Made by a program: the position numbers and the translations under genes
The notes under the pieces: generated by a model
Seen by the model: only the letters and a program-made list of their open reading frames with translations
What the model was told of the DNA's origin: nothing
Databases searched by the model: none
Origin: Alphaproteobacteria bacterium US3C007
GTDB lineage: Bacteria; Pseudomonadota; Alphaproteobacteria; Rhodobacterales; Rhodobacteraceae
Direction: 5' to 3'
NCBI GenBank assembly: GCA_034423775.1
Contig: CP139918.1
Span: 3,410,001 to 3,474,000, forward strand
Length of the DNA stretch: 64,000 nt
Part shown: positions 18,496-28,900 of the stretch, piece by piece
How positions within the stretch are numbered: position 1 is the first letter of the stretch
Layout: the number at the start of each line of letters is the position of its first letter

Positions 18496-18938
18496 TGCGC
18501 ATATTGATTAGTTTAGTGTCAGGCGCTTTGTTCGGCCTTGGCTTGATCATATCGGGCATGACGGATACCAAAAAGGTGCAGGGCTGGTTGGACATATTCG
18601 GCGAATGGGACCCCACCTTAGCTTTTGTAATGGGCGGAGCAATGCTACCAATGGTGATCGCCTGGAAGGCCACGCGGGTGCGCACGCCCCTGACGGCGGA
18701 TAAATTTCCAGCTGCGAACACGGCCGGAATAAATCGCGACCTTATTATTGGCTCGGTGTTTTTCGGGATCGGATGGGGGTTGGCAGGCCTATGCCCAGGC
18801 CCGGCAATCGCATCCTTAAGCTTTGGTGGAAGCAGCGGCGTGGTATTTGCAAGCGCAATGATCATTGGCATGCTTTCGACGCGGCGCCTTCAAACATTTT
18901 TTAGTAAAACTGAGAATACACCAAAAACGTTGCCGTGA
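18495..18938 (+). CDS. YeeE/YedE (DUF395) sulfur-compound transporter, second half
   Basis: A 147-residue membrane protein with the second YeeE/YedE motif LAGLCPGPAIASLSFGG and an N-terminal GLGLIISGMTDTKKVQGWLD typical of the family. The ATG overlaps the upstream stop and has TTAGGAG in front; a TTG one codon earlier is less likely. With its neighbour it would make the complete sulfur-compound carrier of the operon. Confidence 0.9.
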   Translation: MRILISLVSGALFGLGLIISGMTDTKKVQGWLDIFGEWDPTLAFVMGGAMLPMVIAWKATRVRTPLTADKFPAANTAGINRDLIIGSVFFGIGWGLAGLCPGPAIASLSFGGSSGVVFASAMIIGMLSTRRLQTFFSKTENTPKTLP

Positions 18939-19127
18939 CGTTTCGAACCAGCGCTTAAGTGTCACTTTTATACGGCAATCATCAAAACAGTCAGATCGGT
19001 TTCAAAGGTGACGTCCCCCACGTGCTATGCGTAACATAATACTCACGCGAAAATTACCTGTATGACATCAGTTTTCCCTTGAATAACGCGCGGTGATCGC
19101 TCTTATAGGGGCATAAGGAGAAACCTA

Positions 19128-19247
19128 ATGAAAAAGATTTTTGTTATCACATTCGCGCTCATCGGAACCGTTTTTCTTGCAGGCTGTGACACAGCAGCAC
19201 CAGAATCCGTAATGGTTACCCCTGAGCCTTCAAGCAGCAAGCTATAA
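19128..19247 (+). CDS. Very small lipoprotein (entericidin-like size)
   Basis: A 39-residue frame with a textbook lipoprotein signal, MKKIFVITFALIGTVFLAGC, leaving a mature peptide of about 20 residues rich in Pro, Ser and Thr. An AAGGAG site lies 7 bases before the ATG. The size and the LAGC lipobox recall entericidin-type or other tiny outer-membrane lipoproteins, but there is no clear family match. Confidence 0.7.
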   Translation: MKKIFVITFALIGTVFLAGCDTAAPESVMVTPEPSSSKL

Positions 19248-19552
19248 TTCAGACAGAGACCTGAATATGCATGCGACGTGGTTTTAATTGCGACGTAAAC
19301 ATATCGAAGGAATGTATAAGCCGATCGCGGGCAATTTGAATTGACGCGTTGGGAAAGCGACTAAAGCAGGCTTCAGTTTGATGCCCAATATTTTATGGCG
19401 CGGGCGATTTTCAAATCCCCCGCGCCTGTTTTATTTCACAATGATCAACCTATCAAACGAGCGTGAGGAAACGCCAATAGCAAAGAAACCTTTTGGCTTA
19501 CTTGGTATAATTGGATAATCTTGAACCTGAAAAAACGCTTGGGGATTGGCCG
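19248..19552. other. Intergenic stretch
   Basis: No gene is supported. A GC-rich inverted repeat near 19395-19425 (GGCGCGGGCG... with CCCCGCGCC, followed by TGTTTTATTT) could act as a terminator. Confidence 0.4.
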
Positions 19553-19771
19553 ATGCAATATCAGATCATACGCAAAACCAGCCTTGAAGATCTACAAAAC
19601 TCGATCAATGATTTAATCAATGCAGACTGGCGACCAATCGGCGGATTGACAATCGACGGGGCAAATGCAGAACGATACTATCTACAAGCAATGTTTCGAG
19701 CGAATGCAACGGATGCGTTTCAAGAACGCGTGCGGCGCGAAGAAGGCAACGGACCGTTTGGTCTGTGGTAA
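19553..19771 (+). CDS. DUF1737-like small protein
   Basis: A 72-residue protein. MQYQIIRKTSLEDLQNSIND followed by WRPIGGLTIDG and YYLQAMFR is the pattern of DUF1737 (a short alpha/beta domain of unknown function). I chose the ATG at 19553 because the family domain starts there and GGGGAT precedes it; a TTG at 19511 would add 14 residues. Confidence 0.7.
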   Translation: MQYQIIRKTSLEDLQNSINDLINADWRPIGGLTIDGANAERYYLQAMFRANATDAFQERVRREEGNGPFGLW

Positions 19772-20311
19772 AAGCAACTTAGCTCACTTGCTCAAAGGCA
19801 AGCTACACAAATAAAATCAATCACTCAGCTGCAAAACGACAAAACCAATGCGCGATAAAGCCAACCCTCATTGGCGCCGCCCATCTAAGTTGAGCCTTTG
19901 GTGAAAGTTTTCACGCAGCTGAGTAAAATTGTAAGTTTTAGCGATTGATAATCAGCACCGAGAAGAGTGCGAAAACACTTATCATACGCCGCTCTTGCCA
20001 TAGAATTTCTTAAAATTTTTGGTAGATAGATTTTGATTGATCAGATGGGCTTAGCATGCTGAAGAAAATTTTAAATTGATTTAAAAACACAGGCCTGGCC
20101 TTTTGTAGAAAGGACCTTAATCTTTTGTTTGACAAAGTTGAGAACCATTTATGGCAAATATTAACATAAAAAACCTGCTCTATAGCGCTGTTTATAAACT
20201 AGGACTATGAAATGTTAGATCAATTCCCGATGGAATATCACATGCTCTGAACGGCGGCCTCTCTATCTTTTATTAAGGCTTGATTTCGGTAAGGTTCTTC
20301 AAAGTTTTCTA
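19772..20311. other. Gene-free stretch
   Basis: AT-rich, full of stop codons in all frames. Nothing recognisable was seen. Confidence 0.5.
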
Positions 20312-21221
20312 TCAAACCAGATCCCAAATCTCTTTCAGCTCAGCCAGCAAGTAATCTTTGATGATGGCAGGGGCAACTTCTTCATCATCCTAAAGCATCT
20401 TTAATTCGGGCCGCGCCGCTTTATACGTTTTCAAATCTGCTTTTGCCGCATCTTTGTTATTCAAATGCACGTTAATCGCAGCCCTAAACCCATCATAGCG
20501 GCTATGCTGCGACCTGTCATAAAGCGTGTATAACAATTTCAGCGCCTGCTCCGACTGGTTCATTGCCATATAGAGAAACCGAAAAAGCCTTCATAAGATT
20601 TGCGTTGAACAGGATCCAACTCGATGGCCCTTAGAAAAAACCTTTCCGCCTCGGCAAAGCGCCCCTCGTTACAAATCGCCGCCATATTGAGAGTTTGATC
20701 TTGGATGGCTGGGGTTGAGCTCCAAGGCTTCTTTGGCATATTTCATCCGCTGATCGTAACCTCTTTTCATATTGAAGGAATTTCTATGATTTGAAGCCGC
20801 ATCTGGGCTTTAGGATCAAGCCGACAAGCAAGCTCAGACAGTTCATGAAAGCTTGCCTCCATCACGTTTCGGCGTGATTTATACTCGGCTTCTAAGCGCA
20901 CAGAAAAAGGCATTTACGCATTTAAACATAGGCATCAAACAATTCTGGATCTTTTTCAATTGCTTCATCGCACAGCTCAATCACCTGCATATTGCGCTCA
21001 TCCCTAAACCTGTTGAACTGGTTGAAACTCGACCAGCACAGGATCACCACTCGTATTGAATATCCGCCCTCCATGTTCTTGAAACAGATTGTCCATAATT
21101 TCACGGCAAGATCTAAACGTAGGCAGCGTTATAGCTTCGCTATGGGCCATCATTCTGGTGAAACCCACAATATCTTTCATGAAATAACTGCTATTTTTCA
21201 GACTATCTTCGCCTCGGACAT
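20312..21221 (-). pseudogene. Decayed class III adenylate cyclase with TPR tail
   Basis: An intact-looking start (AGAGGAG then ATG at 21221, MSEAKIV) is followed by a stop. In other frames come VGFTRMMAHSEA and a GGRIFNTSGDPVLVEFQ segment, the beginning of a class III cyclase catalytic domain. TPR-like pieces follow (EASFHELSELACRLDPKAQM, ICNEGRFAEAERFFLRAIEL), ending in DEEVAPAIIKDYLLAELKEI before the stop at 20312. Several nonsense and frameshift changes are visible and the middle of the cyclase domain is missing, so the gene is dead. Confidence 0.85.
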
Positions 21222-21369
21222 ATCAAACTCCTCTAACAGGCAAAGCGGCCGCAACCCCAGCCTATAAAATGTTTACACGAGATTTTATAAGCTTTTAACG
21301 CAAAAGAAAGACCACATTTGCGCGGCATGCGCAGAGGAAATCAAACACAAGCGCCTTGAAAAGTCCGAT

Positions 21370-22116
21370 CTAATAAGTTGCGCGACCGCCGCTTAGGTCA
21401 AAGACAGATCCCGTGGTGAATGAATTTTCCGAAGTGCTCAGCCAAGTGATCATTTGGGCGGCTTCTTCAACCTGCAAAAAGCGCCCACGGGGAATCTTAG
21501 ACAACATATAGTCGATATGTTTCTGGCTCATTTGATCGAAAATTCGGGTTTTCGCCGCTGCCGGGGTCACACAATTCACCGCAATATCCATATCAGCATG
21601 TTCTTTGCCCAAGGATTTGGTTAAGGCGATCACCCCAGCTTTAGAGGCAGAATAGGCCGCAGCATTTGGGTTTCCTTCTTTTCCCGCCACCGAGGCAACG
21701 GTTACAATGCGCCCATAGCCTTGCTCCATCATGGATGGCACCACCGCGCGGCAACAATTGAAGGTGCCGTTGAGATTAATGTCGATAATCGATTTCCATT
21801 CATCTGGGTCATAAGCCACAAGCTTTGCGTTTGATCCCGCAACACCAGCGCATGTGATCAAAATTGAAATAGACCCATAGTCAGCTTTGGTTTTTTCCGC
21901 TGCGTCTTTCACCGCATTCGCATCAGCCACATCCACAGGCATCGCGGCGGCACCCTGCCCCAATCGTGCGACTGCGGCCTGCCCCTGCGCATCATCTTGA
22001 TCCCAAATCATCACTCCCGCGCCGCTGGCGATGAAGCGTTGCGCAACAGCAAATCCGATGCCCTGCGCGCCGCCAGTGATCACCGCCAAACGGCCATTTA
22101 AATCATAGTTATTCAT
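21370..22116 (-). CDS. Short-chain dehydrogenase/reductase (3-oxoacyl-ACP reductase-like)
   Basis: A 248-residue classical SDR: TGGAQGIG cofactor site at residues 14-21, a CAGVAGS stretch where NAG is usual, the catalytic Ser in TVASVAGKEG and YSASKAG with Tyr and Lys. The C-terminus GSVFDLSGGRATY is usual for the family and closely resembles sugar or hydroxyacid dehydrogenases of the L-fuconate/2-keto-sugar group. The substrate cannot be read from sequence. It lies 41 bases downstream of uvrD on the same strand. Confidence 0.88.
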   Translation of the reverse strand: MNNYDLNGRLAVITGGAQGIGFAVAQRFIASGAGVMIWDQDDAQGQAAVARLGQGAAAMPVDVADANAVKDAAEKTKADYGSISILITCAGVAGSNAKLVAYDPDEWKSIIDINLNGTFNCCRAVVPSMMEQGYGRIVTVASVAGKEGNPNAAAYSASKAGVIALTKSLGKEHADMDIAVNCVTPAAAKTRIFDQMSQKHIDYMLSKIPRGRFLQVEEAAQMITWLSTSENSFTTGSVFDLSGGRATY

Positions 22117-22157
22117 CTCAAAAACCCTTTTAAAACGCCGCTTCCAGATACATCACA

Positions 22158-24503
22158 TTAAAATGGCACGTCATCCGCCAATACCACAAAACGCGAGACC
22201 ACTTTTTTAATCCCGGCCTTTTCAAAGGCGATTGTCAATTTATCGCCTTCAATCTCAGACACGCAACCATAGCCAAACTTTTGATGAAACACCCGCACAC
22301 CGATTGTAAAACTTGAAACCGCAACCGCATCAATCGTCATATGCGCGCTTTCGCGCGGTTGGCTTATCGGGCGCTCAGCGCTTTGGGATTGCAAGCGCTT
22401 CCACCCCGGTGAGGCGTAGCCCCCGCCGATATTTCCCATATCAACAGCCAAATTTGACGCCTCACTCTGCATTCCATAGGCACTGCCATAAAGACCCGGG
22501 GGGGTCAGAACATCGACGTGATCAGCAGGCAGCTCATCAATAAACCGAGAAGGCATTGAAGATTGCCATTGTCCAAAAATGCGCCGGTTGCCCGCAAAAC
22601 AAATCGTACACAGACGCTCTGCGCGCGTAATCCCCACATAGGCAAGACGGCGCTCTTCTTCCAAACCACGCTGACCAGTTTCCTCCATACTGCGCTGCGA
22701 GGGGAATAAACCATCTTCCCACCCTGGTAGGAAAACGGCTGGAAACTCGAGCCCTTTGGCGGCATGCAGCGTCATAATGCTGACTTTCTCACCAGCCTCA
22801 TCGCGCTCATTATCCATCACCAGCGACACATGCTCTAAAAACCCTTGTAAATTCTCAAATTGATCGAGCGCTTTTACCAATTCTTTCAAGTTTTCCAACC
22901 GCCCCGCCGCTTCGGGTGTTTTGTCATTCTGCCACATCTCGGTATAGCCCGATTCATCCAATATCACCTCAGCCAATTCTTGATGGGATATTGATTGATC
23001 TTGCATCGTTTTGCGCCACCGCCCCAGCCCATCGACCAAACGGCCCAGCTCAAGCGCCCCTTTGCCCGACAGGCCTTTGGCCTCCAAAAGCAGCCTCGCC
23101 CCTTCCGTTAAGGCAATGCCTTCTTGGCGCGCCATAGATTGAATTTTCTGCTGGGCTTTATCTCCCAGCCCGCGTTTGGGCGTATTCACGATCCGTTCAA
23201 AGGCTAAATCATCACTGGGGCTACAAACCAGTCGAAAGTAAGCCATCGCATCGCGAATTTCCATCCGCTCGTAAAACCGTGGCCCCCCAATCACGCGATA
23301 GGGTAAACCAATGGTCAAAAACCGATCTTCAAAGGCGCGCATTTGATGGCTGGCCCGGACCAAAATCGCCATTTGATCTGGACTAAACTTATCAAGACCA
23401 CGGCTGCCTTGTTGAAGCGCTTCGATCTCATCGCCAATCCAGCGGGCCTCTTCTTCGGCATCCCAATGCCCGATCAAACGCAGCTTTTCACCTTCGTCAA
23501 GATCGGTCCAAAGCTCTTTGCCCAACCGCCCTGTATTGCCTGAAATAACGGCGCTTGCGGCGGCAAGAATATGCGGCGTTGATCTGTAATTTTGCTCCAA
23601 CCTTACTGTTTTCGCTCCCGCAAAATCCTTTTCAAATTTCAAAATATTGCCCACTTCGGCGCCCCGCCAGCCATAGATTGACTGATCATCATCACCAACA
23701 CAGCAGATATTTTTGTGACCACCAGCCAATAATCTAAGCCACAAATACTGCGCAACATTGGTATCTTGATATTCGTCCACCAGGATGTATTTGAACCACT
23801 GCTGATATTGCTGAAGAACATCCGGCTGCGTTTGAAAAATCTTAACGACATGCAGTAACAGATCGCCAAAATCCACCGCATTTAATGCCTTGAGGCGCTC
23901 TTGATAGGCCGCATAGAATTCGGTGGCGCGGTGATTGAAAGCACCCGCTTCAGCCGCGGGTACATTTTCAGGCCCCCAAGCTCGGTTTTTCCACTGATCG
24001 ATAATGCCAGCCAATTGCCGCGCCGGCCACCGCTTATCATCCACATCAGAGGCCACGAGCAATTGCTTTAATAGCCGTATCTGATCATCCGTATCCAAAA
24101 TCGTGAAGCTGCTTTTCAGCCCAACCAATTCTGCATGGCGCCGCAGAAGCTTGACGCAAATCGAATGAAACGTACCCATCCAAGGCATCCCTTCAACAGA
24201 TTGCCCTAGCAATTCTGCAACGCGGTTTTTCATCTCGCGGGCGGCTTTATTGGTAAATGTTACCGACAATATCTCATGAGGACGCGCCCGCCCCGTCGTT
24301 AACAAATGCGCAATCCGGCAGGTTAAGGCTTTGGTTTTTCCCGTCCCTGCCCCCGCCAACATCAAAACCGGCCCGTCAAGCGCTTCAACAGCAGCGCGCT
24401 GCGCCGGATTCAGTTGATCAAGATAAGGGCTTGGCCGCGCCGCGATCGCTTGTGCAGAAAGAGAAAGCTCTGCGGGTTTATGGGTGTTATCATAGCTGCT
24501 CAT
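22158..24503 (-). CDS. uvrD: ATP-dependent DNA helicase UvrD/PcrA
   Basis: A 781-residue SF1A helicase. Q-motif QRAAVEALDGPVL, Walker A GAGTGKT (51-57), motif II VDEYQDTN, motif III DDDQSIYGWRGA, motif IV RLEQNYRS and motif VI VGITRAERL are all present. It unwinds DNA in nucleotide-excision and mismatch repair and clears recombinase filaments. The length is right for the family. The C-terminal tail has a Tudor-like segment (FHQKFGYGCVSEIEGDKLTI) seen in UvrD/PcrA proteins, which binds RNA polymerase. Confidence 0.96.
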   Translation of the reverse strand: MSSYDNTHKPAELSLSAQAIAARPSPYLDQLNPAQRAAVEALDGPVLMLAGAGTGKTKALTCRIAHLLTTGRARPHEILSVTFTNKAAREMKNRVAELLGQSVEGMPWMGTFHSICVKLLRRHAELVGLKSSFTILDTDDQIRLLKQLLVASDVDDKRWPARQLAGIIDQWKNRAWGPENVPAAEAGAFNHRATEFYAAYQERLKALNAVDFGDLLLHVVKIFQTQPDVLQQYQQWFKYILVDEYQDTNVAQYLWLRLLAGGHKNICCVGDDDQSIYGWRGAEVGNILKFEKDFAGAKTVRLEQNYRSTPHILAAASAVISGNTGRLGKELWTDLDEGEKLRLIGHWDAEEEARWIGDEIEALQQGSRGLDKFSPDQMAILVRASHQMRAFEDRFLTIGLPYRVIGGPRFYERMEIRDAMAYFRLVCSPSDDLAFERIVNTPKRGLGDKAQQKIQSMARQEGIALTEGARLLLEAKGLSGKGALELGRLVDGLGRWRKTMQDQSISHQELAEVILDESGYTEMWQNDKTPEAAGRLENLKELVKALDQFENLQGFLEHVSLVMDNERDEAGEKVSIMTLHAAKGLEFPAVFLPGWEDGLFPSQRSMEETGQRGLEEERRLAYVGITRAERLCTICFAGNRRIFGQWQSSMPSRFIDELPADHVDVLTPPGLYGSAYGMQSEASNLAVDMGNIGGGYASPGWKRLQSQSAERPISQPRESAHMTIDAVAVSSFTIGVRVFHQKFGYGCVSEIEGDKLTIAFEKAGIKKVVSRFVVLADDVPF

Positions 24504-24682
24504 GGCGGCAAAGTAGCGCCAATAAAGCTGATTGAAAAGAGAATGTTCAGCAAATGTTCTATTATTTTCTTTCGATCAGATGTCTATGCAAAAAGATCAA
24601 AAAGCCAAAAAGAACGAAGTTTATTCATCCAATTGCCGTCGCGGCTCTAGACAAGAACATCTTGGTTTCGCCATATACGGAT

Positions 24683-25828
24683 ATGGATTTAGACACACGA
24701 TATCCCGGCATCTTCGACCTGAAACTGGCCGCAAAGCGCAAATTACCGCATTTTGTCTGGGAGTATCTTGATAGCGCCACCGGAACAGAAAGCACTCTTG
24801 TCAATAATCGCATCGCCTTTGATCAGGTGCGCATGATGCCATCGGTTTTACATGGGCCGCTCGCGGTTGATCTTAATTGCAATTTTTTAGGAAAAACCTT
24901 CGATCTGCCTTTTGGCGTTGCACCAGTGGGACTGTCGGGACTGATCTGGCCCAATGCCGAAACGCTGCTGGCGCGCAATGCTAAGGACAACAATCTACCC
25001 TATACCCTGTCAACGGTTGCGTGCCAAACGCCGGAAACCATTGGTCCTGTGGCAAACGGAAATGGCTGGTTTCAGCTTTACCCGCCGCGCGACCCTGAGA
25101 TCCGCACAGATATGCTGAGCCGCGTTAAAAATGCGGGCTTTGATACTTTAGTCTTAACGGTTGATCTGCCCGTAGCCAGCCGGCGCGAACGCCAAACACG
25201 AAGCGGCATCACTCAGCCTCCAAGGCTTACGCCGCGCCTTCTGGCCCAAATCGCTCAAAAACCACATTGGGCGCTCGCAACGGCCGCCTTTGGGCGGCCC
25301 GCCATGCCGTTTTTGAACAAATATGCAAAGGTTAAACCTGGCATGCCCCCCACCGCCCATATCGGCTATTTGCTGCGGGCCTCGCCCGATGAGGCCTATC
25401 TACGCTGGCTTCGAGAAAATTGGCAGGGCTCGTTGATTGTCAAAGGTATTTTGAACCCCGATGATACCAAGCGGTTGGAACGCATTGGGGTCGACGCGTT
25501 ATGGGTGTCAAACCATGCCGGCCGGCAATTTGACGGCGCGCCCGAAAGTATCAGCATGCTACCCAGTATTCGCCGTGCCACAACACTTCCGCTGATTTTT
25601 GACAGCGGTATTGAAAGCGGTTTGGATATCCTGCGCGCGCTTGCGCTGGGTGCAGATTTTGTGATGCTTGGGAAAGCATGGCATTATGCTTTGGGCGCGC
25701 TAGGGCCGCTGGGTCCGGCACATTTAACAGATATTTTACGCAAAGATCTTATCGCCAATATGGGCCAATTGGGGCTCGAAAATCTAAAAGACTGCGCCGG
25801 CAAAATAATCGCAAAACAGCCTGGTTAA
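24683..25828 (+). CDS. FMN-dependent alpha-hydroxyacid dehydrogenase (LldD-like)
   Basis: A 381-residue protein of the L-lactate dehydrogenase/glycolate oxidase family. The segment LVLTVDLPVASRRERQTRSG, the VKGILNPDDTKRLERIGVDA strand and SNHAGRQFDGAPESI (the family usually has SNHGGRQLD, with catalytic His and substrate-binding Arg) are visible. I start at the ATG at 24683, matching the usual length; the frame extends upstream but without family sequence. The ribosome site is weak. It oxidises lactate or another 2-hydroxyacid into the quinone pool. It stands next to pyruvate carboxylase, which would use the pyruvate. Confidence 0.9.
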   Translation: MDLDTRYPGIFDLKLAAKRKLPHFVWEYLDSATGTESTLVNNRIAFDQVRMMPSVLHGPLAVDLNCNFLGKTFDLPFGVAPVGLSGLIWPNAETLLARNAKDNNLPYTLSTVACQTPETIGPVANGNGWFQLYPPRDPEIRTDMLSRVKNAGFDTLVLTVDLPVASRRERQTRSGITQPPRLTPRLLAQIAQKPHWALATAAFGRPAMPFLNKYAKVKPGMPPTAHIGYLLRASPDEAYLRWLRENWQGSLIVKGILNPDDTKRLERIGVDALWVSNHAGRQFDGAPESISMLPSIRRATTLPLIFDSGIESGLDILRALALGADFVMLGKAWHYALGALGPLGPAHLTDILRKDLIANMGQLGLENLKDCAGKIIAKQPG

Positions 25829-25997
25829 GCTTTGGCGCGGCGCAAGCTTTAAACGGCGGCGGAACACCGATACACACCACGCCTTACATAAATTTTGACA
25901 ATGAAAGCCGACAGTAGTAATTCTGCAGCGCAGCATGACGTAGGATACCCCCATCGTTTCAGATTTTCACGCGTAGACTTCAACCAAGGACGATCAA

Positions 25998-28900
25998 ATG
26001 ACTGATTTCAAAAAAATTCTTATTGCAAACCGCGGCGAAATTGCCATCCGCATCATGCGCGCTGCGAATGAAATGGGAAAGAAAACAGTCGCCGTTTTTG
26101 CCGAGGAAGATAAACTGGGCCTGCACCGCTTTAAGGCCGATGAAGCTTACCGCATTGGGGAAGGCTTAGGTCCCGTTGCCGCCTATCTATCAATTGATGA
26201 AATTATCCGGGTTGCGCTGGCATCGGGCGCAGATGCCATCCATCCAGGATACGGGTTGCTGTCTGAAAACCCTGATTTCGTTGATGCTTGCGTGAAGAAT
26301 GATATTGCTTTTATCGGCCCTCGCGCGGAAACCATGCGCGCGCTTGGCGATAAAGCATCGGCGCGCCGCGTGGCGGTTGAAGCTGGTGTCCCGGTTATTC
26401 CCGCAACCGAAGTGCTTGGGGATGATGTTGCCGATATCGCGCGGCAAGCTGAAGATGTTGGCTATCCATTGATGTTAAAAGCCTCTTGGGGCGGCGGCGG
26501 GCGTGGCATGCGCCCCATCACCCATCCAGGCGAGCTGGAAGAAAAAGTGCTAGAGGGGCGCCGCGAAGCAGAAGCCGCCTTTGGCAATGGTGAGGGCTAT
26601 TTAGAGAAGATGATTCTACGCGCCCGGCATGTTGAGGTGCAAATTCTGGGCGATAAACAGGGTGCGATCTATCACCTCTGGGAGCGTGATTGCTCTGTCC
26701 AGCGACGCAACCAAAAAGTCGTTGAGCGGGCACCAGCCCCCTATCTAAACGAGGCCCAGCGCGCAGAGCTCTGCGAATTGGGGCGGCGCATTTGCGCGCA
26801 TGTGAATTATGAATGCGCAGGTACAGTTGAATTTTTGATGGATATGGACAGCGGTAAGTTTTACTTTATCGAGGTAAACCCCCGGGTACAGGTTGAGCAT
26901 ACTGTAACCGAAGAGGTCACCGGTATTGATATCGTTCAAGCACAAATTTTGATTGCCGAAGGCAAAACGCTGGCCGAGGCGACGGGAAAGCCATCGCAAA
27001 CTGAGATTAGATTGAACGGTCACGCGCTTCAGACACGGATCACCACTGAAGACCCACAAAATAACTTTATTCCCGATTATGGGCGTTTAACCGCCTTTCG
27101 CAGCGCCACCGGCATGGGCATTCGCCTTGACGGCGGCACCGCCTATGCGGGCGGCGTCATCACGCGCTATTATGACTCGCTTTTGGTGAAAGTCACAGCC
27201 TGGGCACCCACGCCCCAAAAGGCGATTGCGCGTATGGATAGAGCGCTGCGCGAATTTAGAATTCGTGGTGTCAGCACAAATATTGCCTTTGTCGAAAACC
27301 TGCTCAAACACCCAATATTTTTGAGCAATGAATATACCACAAAATTTATCGATGACACGACAGACCTGTTCGATTTTAAAAGCCGTCGTGACAGAGGCAC
27401 GCGCGTGCTCACTTACATCGCCGATATCAGCGTCAACGGGCATCCCGAAACAACCGACAGACCGCGCCCTGCAGCCGACATAAAGCCGCCAAAGCCTCCT
27501 AAAACTGAGGGTATTGCGCAGCCCGGAACCCGCAACCTGCTGGAAGAAAAAGGTCCCAAAGCCGTTGCGGATTGGATGTTGGATCAAAAAGCTTTGCTGC
27601 TAACTGACACAACGATGCGCGATGGGCATCAATCGCTTCTGGCGACCAGAATGCGTTCGATCGATATGATCAAAGCCGCCCCGGCCTATGCCAGCACGCT
27701 GCCTAATTTGTTGAGCGTCGAATGCTGGGGGGGCGCCACATTCGATGTCGCCTATCGGTTTTTACAAGAATGCCCTTGGCAAAGGTTGCGCGACCTCCGG
27801 GCCGCGATGCCAAACCTGATGACCCAAATGTTGCTGCGGGCCAGCAACGGTGTGGGCTATACGAATTATCCCGATAATGTGGTGCAAAGCTTCATCACGG
27901 AAGCTGCCAATGGCATTGATGTTTTTCGTATTTTTGACAGTCTGAACTGGGTTGAAAATATGCGCGTTGCGATGGATGGCGTGATAGACTCTGGAAAAAT
28001 ATGCGAAGCAAGCATTTGTTACACGGGTGATATTTTGAATCCGGACAGAGCAAAATATGACATAAAGTATTACGTTGCCATGGGCAAAGAGCTGCGCGAT
28101 GCGGGCGCTCATATACTGGGCCTGAAAGATATGGCCGGATTGCTCAAACCGGCAGCTGCACGCCAGCTGATCACCGCTTTAAAAACCGAAGTTGGCTTGC
28201 CCATTCATTTCCACACGCATGATACATCAGGTTTGGCAGGTGCCACTTTATTAGCTGCGGCAGAGGCCGGTGTTGACGCGGTTGACGCGGCGATGGATGC
28301 GTTTTCTGGGGGCACATCGCAACCCTGCCTTGGATCAATTGTCGAAGCACTGCGCCATACCGAACGGGACACTCATTTAGATATCGATGCGATCCGCTCG
28401 TTAAGTGATTATTGGGACCATGTGCGTGCCCAATATACAGCGTTTGAAAGCGGGCTGGCAGCACCTGCATCCGAGGTATATCTGCATGAAATGCCCGGAG
28501 GGCAATTTACCAATTTGAAAGCGCAGGCACGTTCGCTCGGGCTTGAAGAAAAATGGCCCGCCGTGGCCAACACATATGCCGATGTGAACCAAATGTTCGG
28601 AGATATTGTTAAAGTCACCCCGTCATCTAAAGTCGTGGGCGATATGGCCTTGATGATGGTAAGCCAAGGCTTAACCCGTAGTAATGTGGAAGATCCCAAT
28701 CTTGATCTGGCCTTTCCAGACAGCGTTGTCGACATGCTACGCGGCAATTTAGGCCAGCCTCCGGGTGGTTTTCCAGAAGCGCTTGTTAACAAAGTGTTAA
28801 AAGGCGAGGCCCCGATGACCACGCGCCCCGGGGCCGTTTTGCCCCCCGTGGATCTGGTCGCAGAACGCCTTGCACTGAGCGCGGCGCTGGACGGGCGCGA

